A DNA stretch of 64,000 nt from Thiodiazotropha sp040506195 (lineage in GTDB: Bacteria > Pseudomonadota > Gammaproteobacteria > Chromatiales > Chromatiaceae): the NCBI GenBank assembly GCA_040506195.1, contig JBEVXH010000005.1, positions 1 through 64,000 on the forward strand, read 5' to 3'. Shown here piece by piece: positions 7,981 to 16,485 of this stretch. Made by a program: the position numbers and the translations under genes. The stretch's first letter is position 1, and every line of letters starts with the position of its first letter. The notes under the pieces were generated by a model. The model was given only the letters and a program-made list of their open reading frames with translations. It did no database searches and was not told the DNA's origin.

Positions 7981-10900
7981 ATGATGAATATGACTCAGAA
8001 CGGCAAAACAGCGTCCGATAACGGATCTACTCAAATTACTTGGTTGGTGCTGATGCTGGCTCTGATTTTCAGCGGGTTATTCAGCAGTCCTGCATCAGCG
8101 GTATCCACTGATTACGACCATTTCTCCACAGGGTTTCCGCTCACCGGCGAGCATCGAAATGTGGAGTGTGACCAATGCCACGACACAGGACAGTTTGCAG
8201 GCACGCCCGTATTGTGTAACGGGTGCCATAACGATACCGATGCCGCAGGCAAGTCGATGGACCACATCCGCAGCGATGACCAGTGCGACGACTGCCATAC
8301 CACGGTCGGTTGGCATGTGGCCCGCTTTGATCACGGCAGTATTTCCGGTGACTGTTTTGCCTGCCACAACGGCAGTGCCGCTCAGGGTAAGGGCAGTGGT
8401 CATATCCTGTCGGGCAATACCTGCGAATTCTGCCATTCAACCTTCAGTTGGGCCAGGGTCAGTCACGTAGACCACACCCAGGTGACCGGCACCTGTGAAA
8501 GCTGCCACAACGGCGATATCGCGGCGGGCAAGCATGCCAGCCATATCGCCACCAACGATCCGTGCGATACCTGTCATATCACCCAAAGCTGGCTGCTGGT
8601 CTTCTTCGACCACTCGAATGTGGTCAGCGGCACCTGTGAGACCTGCCACAACGGGGTCAGTGCTACCGGTAAATCCGCGTCCCATATCGCCACCTTTGAG
8701 TCCTGCGACCTTTGCCACATCACCAATGGCTGGCAGGTTGCCAACTTCTCCCACGCCGGTATCAGCGACAACTGTGAAAGCTGCCACAACGGTGTCAGTG
8801 CCACCGGTAAGAATGTCGGTCACCTGAATACGACCTCACCCTGTGAGCTCTGCCATACCTCAACCAACTCCTGGTTGGTCGTCAATTTTATCCATGGGGA
8901 GGAGGCATTTGGACAGTGCTCGACCTGTCATGACGGTGTCACACAGCCGGGCAAGCATGCGCAGCATATCCAGACTGCTGCGGAATGCGACCGCTGCCAT
9001 ACCTCGACTGAGTCCTGGGATCAGGTCGGCTTCGATCACAGTGAAGTAGTACCGGGAACCTGTGCCTCCTGTCATGATGGCGTGCAGGCGCCCGGCAAGC
9101 ACGCCACCCATATCGTGACCAATGAGTCATGCGATGTCTGTCATGCGACGACGGCAAACTGGAATGTCATCCGCTTTGACCACAGTAGTTTCGACACGGT
9201 AGGTCTCTGTTCGACCTGTCACGACGGTGTTCGGGCCACCGGCAAGCACACCACCCATATCCAGACAACCGAGCAGTGCGATACCTGTCATAACTCCACA
9301 AACAACTGGGCCAACACCAGTTTCGATCACTCCGGTGTGGAGACTGCGGGTCTCTGTTCGAGCTGTCACGATGGAATAACCGCCACCGGCAAGCATGCCT
9401 CCCATATCCAGACCACTGAGCAGTGCGATACCTGTCATGGCTCGACCAATGCCTGGAATGTCGTGACTTTCAATCACCCGGCGGATGTGGCTGGTCGCTG
9501 TTCAACCTGCCATAACGGTATTCAGGCCACCGGCAAACATGGCAACCATCTGCAGACCAACGGTGAGTGCGATACCTGCCATGTCATTACCGCATGGAAT
9601 GTATCCAACTTTGATCATAGCGGTATTACCAGCGGCTGCGAGTCCTGCCATGACGGTGTGATTGCAACCGGCAAGCACGGCAGCCATATCCCTACCACTT
9701 CCTCCTGCGAGGCCTGTCACTCTACCAATGACTGGACCCTCGCCAACTTTTCCCACGAGGGTGTCTCTGGCACGTGTGAATCCTGCCATGATGGCAATAT
9801 CGCCACCGGCAAGCATGACAATCATATCCCCACCAACGCGTCCTGCGACAATTGCCACAACACCACTGGCTGGGCGATCAACAACTTCAACCACGAAGGT
9901 GTGACCGGCAGCTGCCAGTCCTGTCACGACGGTGCGCTCGCCACCGGCAAGCATGATGCCCATGTGGCCACCACCGCGGCCTGCGAGGGCTGTCATACCT
10001 CAACCACCAGTTGGGCGGAGATCAATTTCGACCACTCGATCGTCACCGGCGCCTGCGAAAGCTGTCATGACGGCGTCATCGCCACAGGTAAATCGGCGGA
10101 TCATGTCGAGACTACGGCAGCATGTGACAACTGTCATATCTCGAATGAGACCTGGACCAGTGTCAGATTCGACCACAGCGGCATTACCAGCGGATGCGAA
10201 AGCTGCCACAATAATGTGGATGCGATCGGTAAACCCGATACTCATATTCCGACCACTGAGCCTTGCGAAAACTGCCATAATACGGTGACCTGGAGCACCG
10301 GCAGATTCGATCATGCCAATGTGGCCGGCGCCTGCTCAAGCTGTCACGACGGTACCACCGCCACCGGTAAACCGGCGCAGCATATCCTTACCGATGCCCA
10401 GTGCGACAGCTGTCATACCTCGACCATCAACTGGACACTGATCAGCTTCAATCACGACAATTTCCAGGTGAGCGGAAGATGTTCCGACTGCCATGACGGC
10501 ACACTGGCCACGGGTAAACATACACAGCATATCGAGACCACGGCTCAATGCGACAGCTGTCATCTCTCTACCCTGGTCTGGACCGACACCAGTTTCGACC
10601 ACAGCGGTGTCAACACTGCGGGTGCCTGTTCCAGCTGCCATGACGGGACAACCGCTACCGGCAAACATCCCAGCCATCTCACGACCACGGAAGAGTGCGA
10701 TGTGTGCCATAGTTCGACCACCTCATGGTTGCGGGTGACATTCGATCACAGTTCGGTGCTCACCGCGGGGGTATGCTCCAGCTGCCACAACGGTATCCGG
10801 GCCACCGGCAAGCATGCGACCCATATCGATACCAATTCCCAATGCGACGTATGCCATACCACGAATGGCTGGACGGTCACGACTTTCGATCATAGCGGGG

Positions 10901-12942
10901 TTACCGATCCCTGTGAGTCCTGCCATGACGGCAATACCGCCACCGGCAAAGATGCGGCCCACATCCCCACCACCTCGGCCTGTGATGTCTGCCATACCAC
11001 CAATGACTGGACCATGGCCGGCTTCAGTCACGCGGCGGTGGTCGATCCCTGCGAGGTGTGCCACAACGGTGATATCGCAACCGGCAAGAGCCCTTCCCAT
11101 GTGCTGACCAATGCGCCGTGCGACACCTGCCACAACACCAACAGTTGGCAGATCAGCAGCTTCAACCATGAAGGCGTAACCGGTAGTTGCTCATCATGCC
11201 ATGACGGGGTACAGGCGACCGGTAAGCATGCCTCCCACGTAGCCACGACGGCTTCCTGCGAGGCCTGTCATACCTCCACCAACAACTGGCTGCAGATCAA
11301 TTTCGATCACTCCGTGGTAACGGGTACCTGTGCCAGCTGTCACGATGGCAATACCGCCACCGGCAAGCCGGTCGGTCATGTCCCGACCGACGCCGCGTGT
11401 GATAATTGCCATATCTCCAATACCACCTGGTTGAACGTGCGGTTCGACCATACCGGCATCGTTGCGGGATGCGAAAGCTGCCACAACAATGTGGATGCCA
11501 TCGGCAAGCCGGCGACCCATATTCCGACTACCAGGCCATGTGAGGATTGCCATACCACCGTGACCTGGGCCACCGGTACCTTCGATCACGTGGGTGTCGT
11601 TGGCACCTGCTCGAGTTGTCACAACGGCAACACCGCCACCGGCAAACACGCGGCCCATGTGAATACAAACGGGCAGTGCGACAGCTGTCATACCTCCACC
11701 GTGACCTGGTTGTCGGTAAATTTCGATCACAGTACGGTCACTGGTACCTGCTCGAGCTGTCACAATGGCAGCACGGCCACCGGCAAGTCGGCCAGTCATG
11801 TGGCTACAAACGCGGAATGCGATATCTGCCACATCTCGCAGAACAACTGGACCGCCGTAAACTTCGATCATTCGGTGGCGATCGGTGTCTGCTCCAGCTG
11901 TCATAATGGCACCACCGCGACCGGGAAGCCGGTTAACCACATCCAGACGACTTCGGAATGCGATGCCTGCCATATCTCCCAGACCAACTGGCTGGCGGTA
12001 CAGTTCGATCACACCAACGCAGCAGGTAACTGTTCGAACTGTCACGACGGCATAACCGCAACCGGTAAGGATCCCGGACACGTACCGACCACTGCGCAGT
12101 GCGATGATTGCCATCTCTCCACATCCAACTGGCTGAACGTCCGTTTTGTTCACGGCAATGTGGCCGGTACCTGTTCCACCTGCCACAACGGCGTCACCGC
12201 GACCGGTAAGCATGCCTCACATATATCAACCTCGGCTCAGTGCGACGTATGCCATACCTCAACGTCCGACTGGCAAAGTGTGAACTTCAGTCACACTGGA
12301 ATAACTACAGGCTGCTCAAGTTGCCACAATGGTACATTAGCCACCGGCAAGCCGACCAACCATATACCGACGACGGAAGAGTGCAACGTCTGCCACTTGT
12401 CAACCAGCAACTGGCTGAATGTGAGATTCAGTCATAGCGGTGTGGCCGGCACCTGCTCCAACTGCCACAACGGCAATTTCGCCACTGGCATGCCGCCCGG
12501 ACATGTGCCGACCACGGCCCAATGCGACAACTGTCATACCTCCACCACTACATGGACCGCCGTGACCTTCGATCACACCGGTGTTACCGGAAACTGTGAC
12601 GCCTGCCATAACGGTACCATTGCCACAGGTAAGCCTACAGGGCATTTCGTGACCACTGTTCAGTGCGATAACTGCCATACCACGAACGGGTGGCTGCCGG
12701 TGACCAATTACAGTCATATATCCAGTCGATATCCGGGGGAACATCGGGGTAACTTCGGCTGTAATGTCTGCCATACCAGCAACAACGAATCAGTACCCTG
12801 GCCATACCCGACCTATGCAGGGTCATGCGCTGGCTGTCATGCAGGTGACTATGATCGTGGCGAAGACGACCATAATGGTCTCAGTAATGATCGAAACTGT
12901 GGCCAGAGCGGTTGCCACAGGGTTAGTGATCGCGAGTGGTGA
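7981..12942 (+). CDS. Giant multiheme cytochrome c (67 CXXCH + 1 CX4CH)
   Basis: The 1653-residue product has a long n-region and hydrophobic signal segment ending near SSPASA (residue ~40). I count 67 CXXCH motifs and one C-terminal CX4CH (CGQSGCH), about one heme per 24 residues. The body is 32 tandem two-heme modules of 46-50 residues with the pattern CxxCH-(D/N)Gxx-ATGK-xxxH-...-C-D-x-CH-...-W-...-F(D/N/S)H. Each module offers two extra His, enough for bis-His ligation of both hemes. The N- and C-terminal ends instead carry FPLxGxH / YPGEH segments like those of the upstream 21-heme protein. ATG 7981 is chosen because upstream in-frame codons lack export features and overlap the previous gene. 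It probably acts as a long periplasmic or surface electron wire or capacitor. Confidence 0.93.
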   Translation: MMNMTQNGKTASDNGSTQITWLVLMLALIFSGLFSSPASAVSTDYDHFSTGFPLTGEHRNVECDQCHDTGQFAGTPVLCNGCHNDTDAAGKSMDHIRSDDQCDDCHTTVGWHVARFDHGSISGDCFACHNGSAAQGKGSGHILSGNTCEFCHSTFSWARVSHVDHTQVTGTCESCHNGDIAAGKHASHIATNDPCDTCHITQSWLLVFFDHSNVVSGTCETCHNGVSATGKSASHIATFESCDLCHITNGWQVANFSHAGISDNCESCHNGVSATGKNVGHLNTTSPCELCHTSTNSWLVVNFIHGEEAFGQCSTCHDGVTQPGKHAQHIQTAAECDRCHTSTESWDQVGFDHSEVVPGTCASCHDGVQAPGKHATHIVTNESCDVCHATTANWNVIRFDHSSFDTVGLCSTCHDGVRATGKHTTHIQTTEQCDTCHNSTNNWANTSFDHSGVETAGLCSSCHDGITATGKHASHIQTTEQCDTCHGSTNAWNVVTFNHPADVAGRCSTCHNGIQATGKHGNHLQTNGECDTCHVITAWNVSNFDHSGITSGCESCHDGVIATGKHGSHIPTTSSCEACHSTNDWTLANFSHEGVSGTCESCHDGNIATGKHDNHIPTNASCDNCHNTTGWAINNFNHEGVTGSCQSCHDGALATGKHDAHVATTAACEGCHTSTTSWAEINFDHSIVTGACESCHDGVIATGKSADHVETTAACDNCHISNETWTSVRFDHSGITSGCESCHNNVDAIGKPDTHIPTTEPCENCHNTVTWSTGRFDHANVAGACSSCHDGTTATGKPAQHILTDAQCDSCHTSTINWTLISFNHDNFQVSGRCSDCHDGTLATGKHTQHIETTAQCDSCHLSTLVWTDTSFDHSGVNTAGACSSCHDGTTATGKHPSHLTTTEECDVCHSSTTSWLRVTFDHSSVLTAGVCSSCHNGIRATGKHATHIDTNSQCDVCHTTNGWTVTTFDHSGVTDPCESCHDGNTATGKDAAHIPTTSACDVCHTTNDWTMAGFSHAAVVDPCEVCHNGDIATGKSPSHVLTNAPCDTCHNTNSWQISSFNHEGVTGSCSSCHDGVQATGKHASHVATTASCEACHTSTNNWLQINFDHSVVTGTCASCHDGNTATGKPVGHVPTDAACDNCHISNTTWLNVRFDHTGIVAGCESCHNNVDAIGKPATHIPTTRPCEDCHTTVTWATGTFDHVGVVGTCSSCHNGNTATGKHAAHVNTNGQCDSCHTSTVTWLSVNFDHSTVTGTCSSCHNGSTATGKSASHVATNAECDICHISQNNWTAVNFDHSVAIGVCSSCHNGTTATGKPVNHIQTTSECDACHISQTNWLAVQFDHTNAAGNCSNCHDGITATGKDPGHVPTTAQCDDCHLSTSNWLNVRFVHGNVAGTCSTCHNGVTATGKHASHISTSAQCDVCHTSTSDWQSVNFSHTGITTGCSSCHNGTLATGKPTNHIPTTEECNVCHLSTSNWLNVRFSHSGVAGTCSNCHNGNFATGMPPGHVPTTAQCDNCHTSTTTWTAVTFDHTGVTGNCDACHNGTIATGKPTGHFVTTVQCDNCHTTNGWLPVTNYSHISSRYPGEHRGNFGCNVCHTSNNESVPWPYPTYAGSCAGCHAGDYDRGEDDHNGLSNDRNCGQSGCHRVSDREW
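9061..11607 (+). repeat. Tandem duplication of an 18-heme, 9-module block within the giant cytochrome
   Basis: Heme motifs 14-31 (9061-10332) and 32-49 (10333-11607) correspond module by module. Both copies carry longer F-x-H to Cys linkers in modules 1-3 and six-residue linkers afterwards, F(S)H in the fifth module, NHEGVTGS in the sixth, and CHNNVDAIGKP in the ninth. Block lengths are 1272 and 1275 bases (424 and 425 codons). Confidence 0.75.
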
Positions 12943-12953
12943 TAGGGATTTCC

Positions 12954-13008
12954 TTACCTGATAATCTTCCTTGCTTTGGAGATTATCAGGTAAATGGCCA
13001 CAGTTTTT
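12954..13008 (+). terminator. Hairpin between giant cytochrome and barrel gene
   Basis: A perfect 13-bp stem (12954-12966 with 12981-12993) has a 14-base loop and is followed about ten bases later by TTTTT (13004-13008). The gap to the T-run is longer than in a classic intrinsic terminator. It may attenuate transcription or stabilise the cytochrome mRNA, lowering expression of the barrel gene relative to the cytochrome. Confidence 0.55.
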
Positions 13009-13122
13009 CACTGCTTCTGAACATGTCTTGGGATTGCTGTTGGTTATTGACCTGTTGCAACCAACGGTGCAGCTTGAAAAAATCTATGCGGTCTTCATCC
13101 ATATCAATCGGGTAATAAGCGA

Positions 13123-15624
13123 GTGCGGCATAATTATCAATCATGGATCCAACACGGGCTGTTGTTGCTTGTATTGCTTTGTTCATGGCAGGCAGGTGCA
13201 GCGACCCGAGTCCTTGATCGTGTCGAATTACAGACTGAAGGTGAGGACAACATCATCTCTGTCTATTTCAATATCCCCGTTCGATATGTTTCCCATCTGA
13301 TCAACGAGTCCGGCAATGAAGTCGGAGTACAGCTGAAGCTTGGTCAGACCGCCGATATCGAGCTGACCGATCTGGTTGAGACCGATCAGCTGACCTGGAG
13401 CCCGAGCGCGGCGGTCCCATTGGAGAAGGTGGAGTTTCAAGGCAATATCATCGGTACATCCACCCTGCTGGTATCCTTTGCCACTCCCGTGAACGATGTG
13501 AAAATACGGCAGGGACGCGACTTCTATGTCATGCAGTTTATCCTGCCGGAATCACCGCGGGCCTCGGGTATGGCGAGTACGCTTGCCAAGGCCATCGATG
13601 TCCCGGTACCGGAAACCCGTGCGCCGCTCAGTGTTAAATCGTTGCCCCTGGTCATCTATGTGATCAATCTCGGTACCCAGTCGGAACCTGTGGATTTTAC
13701 CCGGATCGCACCGGTGGCGGTGGGTGAAAATCAGTTGCTCTACACCACCAAGACCAAGGTGGAGGAGCGCATCCTGTACCGATTACGCTTAGGTTTCTTT
13801 CGCACCAAGCTTGAGGCCCGGGAGCAACTGAAGGCGGTAAAGAATTTCTATCCCGATGCCTGGATCGATACCGCGGATATCCAGGAGCGGCGGCAAGCCT
13901 TTTTTGATCGGGGGATAGAGCATATCTTCAGAGACGGATTGATGGAGGAACCGCAGCTGGTGGACGTGGATCCCCGGCTTACCGAGATGATGGAAGTAAT
14001 CCGCCGCACCATAACTGCGGGGGAGTATGCGAAGGCGGTCAGGTTACTCGAGGCGCTGCTGGAGGAGCCGGAGAATATCTACTCAAAAGAGGCCCTCGAA
14101 CTCTTGGGTCTCTCACGCGAGAGAAACAGCCAGATAGCCCATGCCAAGGGGGAGTACCGTCGCTATCTGGAGAAATACCCGGAAGGCGAGGATGCCGAGC
14201 GTGTCTGGCAACGCCTGCTGGGTCTGGAAACCGCACCCATGCGGCCGAAGGAGTCACTGCGTAAAAAACAGCAGGAGGAAGAGGGCGAGGATGGCCCGAA
14301 GGCGATATGGGATACCTATGGCAGCATCTCCCAGAACTACCGCAGGGACAGCATCGACAGCCCGTTTGTCGAGGATGAGGACAGCGTCACTCGGTCGGAG
14401 ATCGAGACCTTCATCGATCTGAACTCCAGACGCAAGAGTGACGATTTCGATATGCGTTTCAAGGTCACCGGCAGCTATATCCTTGATCTGTTGGATGACG
14501 GAGACGGAAATGACACCGCTCTCAGTGACGCCTATATCGACATCGAGCATCTCGACAGTCGCACCAGTGCCCGTTTCGGTCGCCAGCGCTTGCGTTCCAG
14601 CGGCATCCTGAACCGTTTCGACGGTCTCGTGCTAGGCTACCGGTTGACCCCTGATATCACCCTTCGGGCGACGGCTGGTTTACCGGTTGAACGGTCGCGC
14701 GATACCTTTTTGAACGATCACAAGCAGTTCGCCGGCCTCAGTGCAGATATCTCAAGCATCTTCGAAAATTGGGATCTCAGTCTGTTCTTAGTGGAACAGC
14801 GTGTCGATGATCTGGTCGACAGAAGGGCGATAGGGGGTGAAGTACGCTACTTCGATCCCAACAAGTCGCTGTTCAGCCTGCTTGATTACGATATCTTCCA
14901 TGAAGAGGTGAGTATCTTCATGTTGCAGGGCAACTGGCGGTTTGAGAATGAGACCCGCATGTATATGAATCTCGATTATCGGAATACACCGATTCTGAGT
15001 ACATCCAATGCATTGAGTGGTCAGCTCGATCCCGATACATCGTTACCGATCGAGTCGATCGAAGAGCTGCAGAACTTCTTCAGCGATGATGAGATCTATG
15101 AGTTGGCGCGGGATAGAACCGCCGAGACTACCTCGCTATCCCTCGGCATCAATCATCCGTTGTCGAAAACCCTGCAGCTGAGTGGCGATGTGACGGTCAG
15201 CAAGACCGGCGAAACACCCGCTTCGGGTGGGGTGCAGGCGACCGAGGAGACTGATAATGAGTTCTTCTACACCTTTCAGGTGATTAAAAACGACCTGTTG
15301 AAGCAGGGGGATATCGGTATTCTCAGCCTGCGCTATTCGGATGCCGACACCTCGGATACATTCCGGGTGGGTATCAGCAGTCGATACCCGGTAACCAATA
15401 ACTGGCGGATCAATCCCCGTATCAATTTCTCCTATCGCACGAATGACGACAACGATGGTTCACGAAAAACGATCAGCCCCTTTATCCGCATGGATTACCG
15501 CTACCGCAAGAACATGACATTTGAACTGGAAGGGGGGCTTAACTGGTTCGAAGAAGACGATGGTACGGAAGTGACCGATTTTACCGATTATTTCTTCTAT
15601 GGTGGTTATCGTTGGGATTTTTAA
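13123..15624 (+). CDS. Outer-membrane beta-barrel with SPOR/TPR-like periplasmic region
   Basis: From a GTG start, a signal peptide (cleavage near QAGAA, residue ~27) leads to a beta-rich N-terminal region. An SPOR-like stretch follows (YRLRLGFFRTKLEAREQL ... YPDAWI, ~218-250), then TPR-like helices (~285-365), a charged acidic linker and about 430 residues of alternating strands ending in YRWDF. The terminal aromatic residue is the usual outer-membrane barrel signal. It follows the giant cytochrome in the same direction after a hairpin. By analogy with porin-cytochrome conduits such as MtrCAB it could thread a cytochrome through the outer membrane, but it is not recognisably MtrB. It might instead be an outer-membrane assembly or surface protein. 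Confidence 0.75.
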   Translation: MRHNYQSWIQHGLLLLVLLCSWQAGAATRVLDRVELQTEGEDNIISVYFNIPVRYVSHLINESGNEVGVQLKLGQTADIELTDLVETDQLTWSPSAAVPLEKVEFQGNIIGTSTLLVSFATPVNDVKIRQGRDFYVMQFILPESPRASGMASTLAKAIDVPVPETRAPLSVKSLPLVIYVINLGTQSEPVDFTRIAPVAVGENQLLYTTKTKVEERILYRLRLGFFRTKLEAREQLKAVKNFYPDAWIDTADIQERRQAFFDRGIEHIFRDGLMEEPQLVDVDPRLTEMMEVIRRTITAGEYAKAVRLLEALLEEPENIYSKEALELLGLSRERNSQIAHAKGEYRRYLEKYPEGEDAERVWQRLLGLETAPMRPKESLRKKQQEEEGEDGPKAIWDTYGSISQNYRRDSIDSPFVEDEDSVTRSEIETFIDLNSRRKSDDFDMRFKVTGSYILDLLDDGDGNDTALSDAYIDIEHLDSRTSARFGRQRLRSSGILNRFDGLVLGYRLTPDITLRATAGLPVERSRDTFLNDHKQFAGLSADISSIFENWDLSLFLVEQRVDDLVDRRAIGGEVRYFDPNKSLFSLLDYDIFHEEVSIFMLQGNWRFENETRMYMNLDYRNTPILSTSNALSGQLDPDTSLPIESIEELQNFFSDDEIYELARDRTAETTSLSLGINHPLSKTLQLSGDVTVSKTGETPASGGVQATEETDNEFFYTFQVIKNDLLKQGDIGILSLRYSDADTSDTFRVGISSRYPVTNNWRINPRINFSYRTNDDNDGSRKTISPFIRMDYRYRKNMTFELEGGLNWFEEDDGTEVTDFTDYFFYGGYRWDF

Positions 15625-15737
15625 CGAACGGCCAAGATTTCCAATCATAATCCAGGAGTGCTTAAACACTCATTTTGATTGTCGCAGCATTACCCCTGAT
15701 TACTCCCATTCAGCAACACAGCAGCAATCAAATTAGA

Positions 15738-15768
15738 TTAACAGGCACTAGGTAACTGTGGTTATAAT
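15738..15768 (+). promoter_or_regulatory. Putative sigma-70 promoter for crcB operon
   Basis: A perfect TATAAT (15763-15768) lies about 25 bases before the crcB start, with TTAACA at 15738-15743 as a possible -35 (spacing 19, longer than ideal). The short leader leaves no room for a crcB-type fluoride riboswitch. Confidence 0.4.
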
Positions 15769-15793
15769 CCCGCCTTTATGTTAATGAAAGGTC

Positions 15794-16174
15794 TTGAGAT
15801 TGAACCAGCTGATTGCCATCGCATCCGGGGGCGCAGTCGGAGCGTTGTTCCGCTTTTGGGTATCCAGTGGCATATACAGCCTGCTCGGTCGCGGGTTTCC
15901 CTATGGCACGCTGGTGGTAAACGTGCTGGGCTCGCTGGTAATGGGATTTCTGTATGTCCTGCTGCTGGAGCGCACGACTGTATCACCGGAAATGCGGGGC
16001 GCCTTGCTGATCGGCTTTCTCGGTGCCTTTACCACCTTTTCCACCTTCTCTATCGAGACACTCAACCTGCTTGAGCAAGCGGAATTGCTGAAGGCCGGAT
16101 TGAACATTCTGGTGAGTGTCATCGCGTGTGTTTTGGCCTGTTGGTTCGGCCTGGTGGTTGGGAGACAGCTATGA
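15794..16174 (+). CDS. crcB: CrcB/FluC fluoride ion channel
   Basis: This small, four-helix membrane protein of ~126 residues has the family signatures GGAVGALFRFW near the N-terminus, GTLVVNVLGS (~39-48) with the conserved Asn, and FLGAFTTFSTFS (~77-88). FluC channels export fluoride as antiparallel dimers. The gene starts at a TTG; a second in-frame TTG at 15800, better spaced from AAAGGT, is equally likely. It overlaps the DUF190 gene by four bases (ATGA), a coupling seen for this pair in other genomes, and serS follows. Confidence 0.93.
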   Translation: MRLNQLIAIASGGAVGALFRFWVSSGIYSLLGRGFPYGTLVVNVLGSLVMGFLYVLLLERTTVSPEMRGALLIGFLGAFTTFSTFSIETLNLLEQAELLKAGLNILVSVIACVLACWFGLVVGRQL

Positions 16175-16482
16175 AACTGACCGAAGTGACCATGGTGCGG
16201 GTCTATTTGACCGAAGGCGATCATCAGTTGCGAAAATTGCTCGACTTTTTACATCGGGATGAACAGGTCAGTGGGGTTACCGCGTTTCGCGGTATTGCCG
16301 GTTTCGGACGTTCGGGCAAGGCGCACGAGTCAACCTTGTTGGATATCTCCATGGACCTGCCGCTGGTTGTCGAGTTCTTCGATCTGCCAGAGAAGGTGGA
16401 TAGGGTGCTGCAAGATCTGAATCAATGGGTTGAACCGGGCCACGTTGTAAGCTGGCCTGCACGAATGAATATGGGTGAATAA
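16171..16482 (+). CDS. DUF190 (PII-like) protein, CrcB partner
   Basis: The ~103-residue soluble protein matches the DUF190/COG1993 family: KLTEVTMVRVYLTEGD at the start, a helix, then TAFRGIAGFGRSGKAHES and VVEFFD in the middle. Family members have a PII-like alpha-beta fold and are encoded beside or fused to crcB, suggesting a regulatory or accessory role in fluoride resistance. ATG 16171 overlaps the crcB stop and has a GGGAG ribosome site, which excludes the longer upstream frame. serS begins three bases after its stop. Confidence 0.88.
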   Translation: MKLTEVTMVRVYLTEGDHQLRKLLDFLHRDEQVSGVTAFRGIAGFGRSGKAHESTLLDISMDLPLVVEFFDLPEKVDRVLQDLNQWVEPGHVVSWPARMNMGE

Positions 16483-16485
16483 TCA

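Noticed and set aside
11194..12213. A 339-codon minus-strand frame inside the giant cytochrome gene, and similar shorter ones
   Set aside because: They are shadows of the repeated coding sequence: they repeat with the module period and lack start signals or protein-like features.
8340..12700. Regular ~141-base repeats that could be mistaken for a CRISPR or satellite array
   Set aside because: The repeats lie in one open frame, keep codon phase and encode CXXCH modules; spacing varies by whole codons.
15700..15793. Fluoride riboswitch before crcB
   Set aside because: The likely promoter lies only ~25 bases before the start, leaving no room for the aptamer, and its conserved core was not seen.
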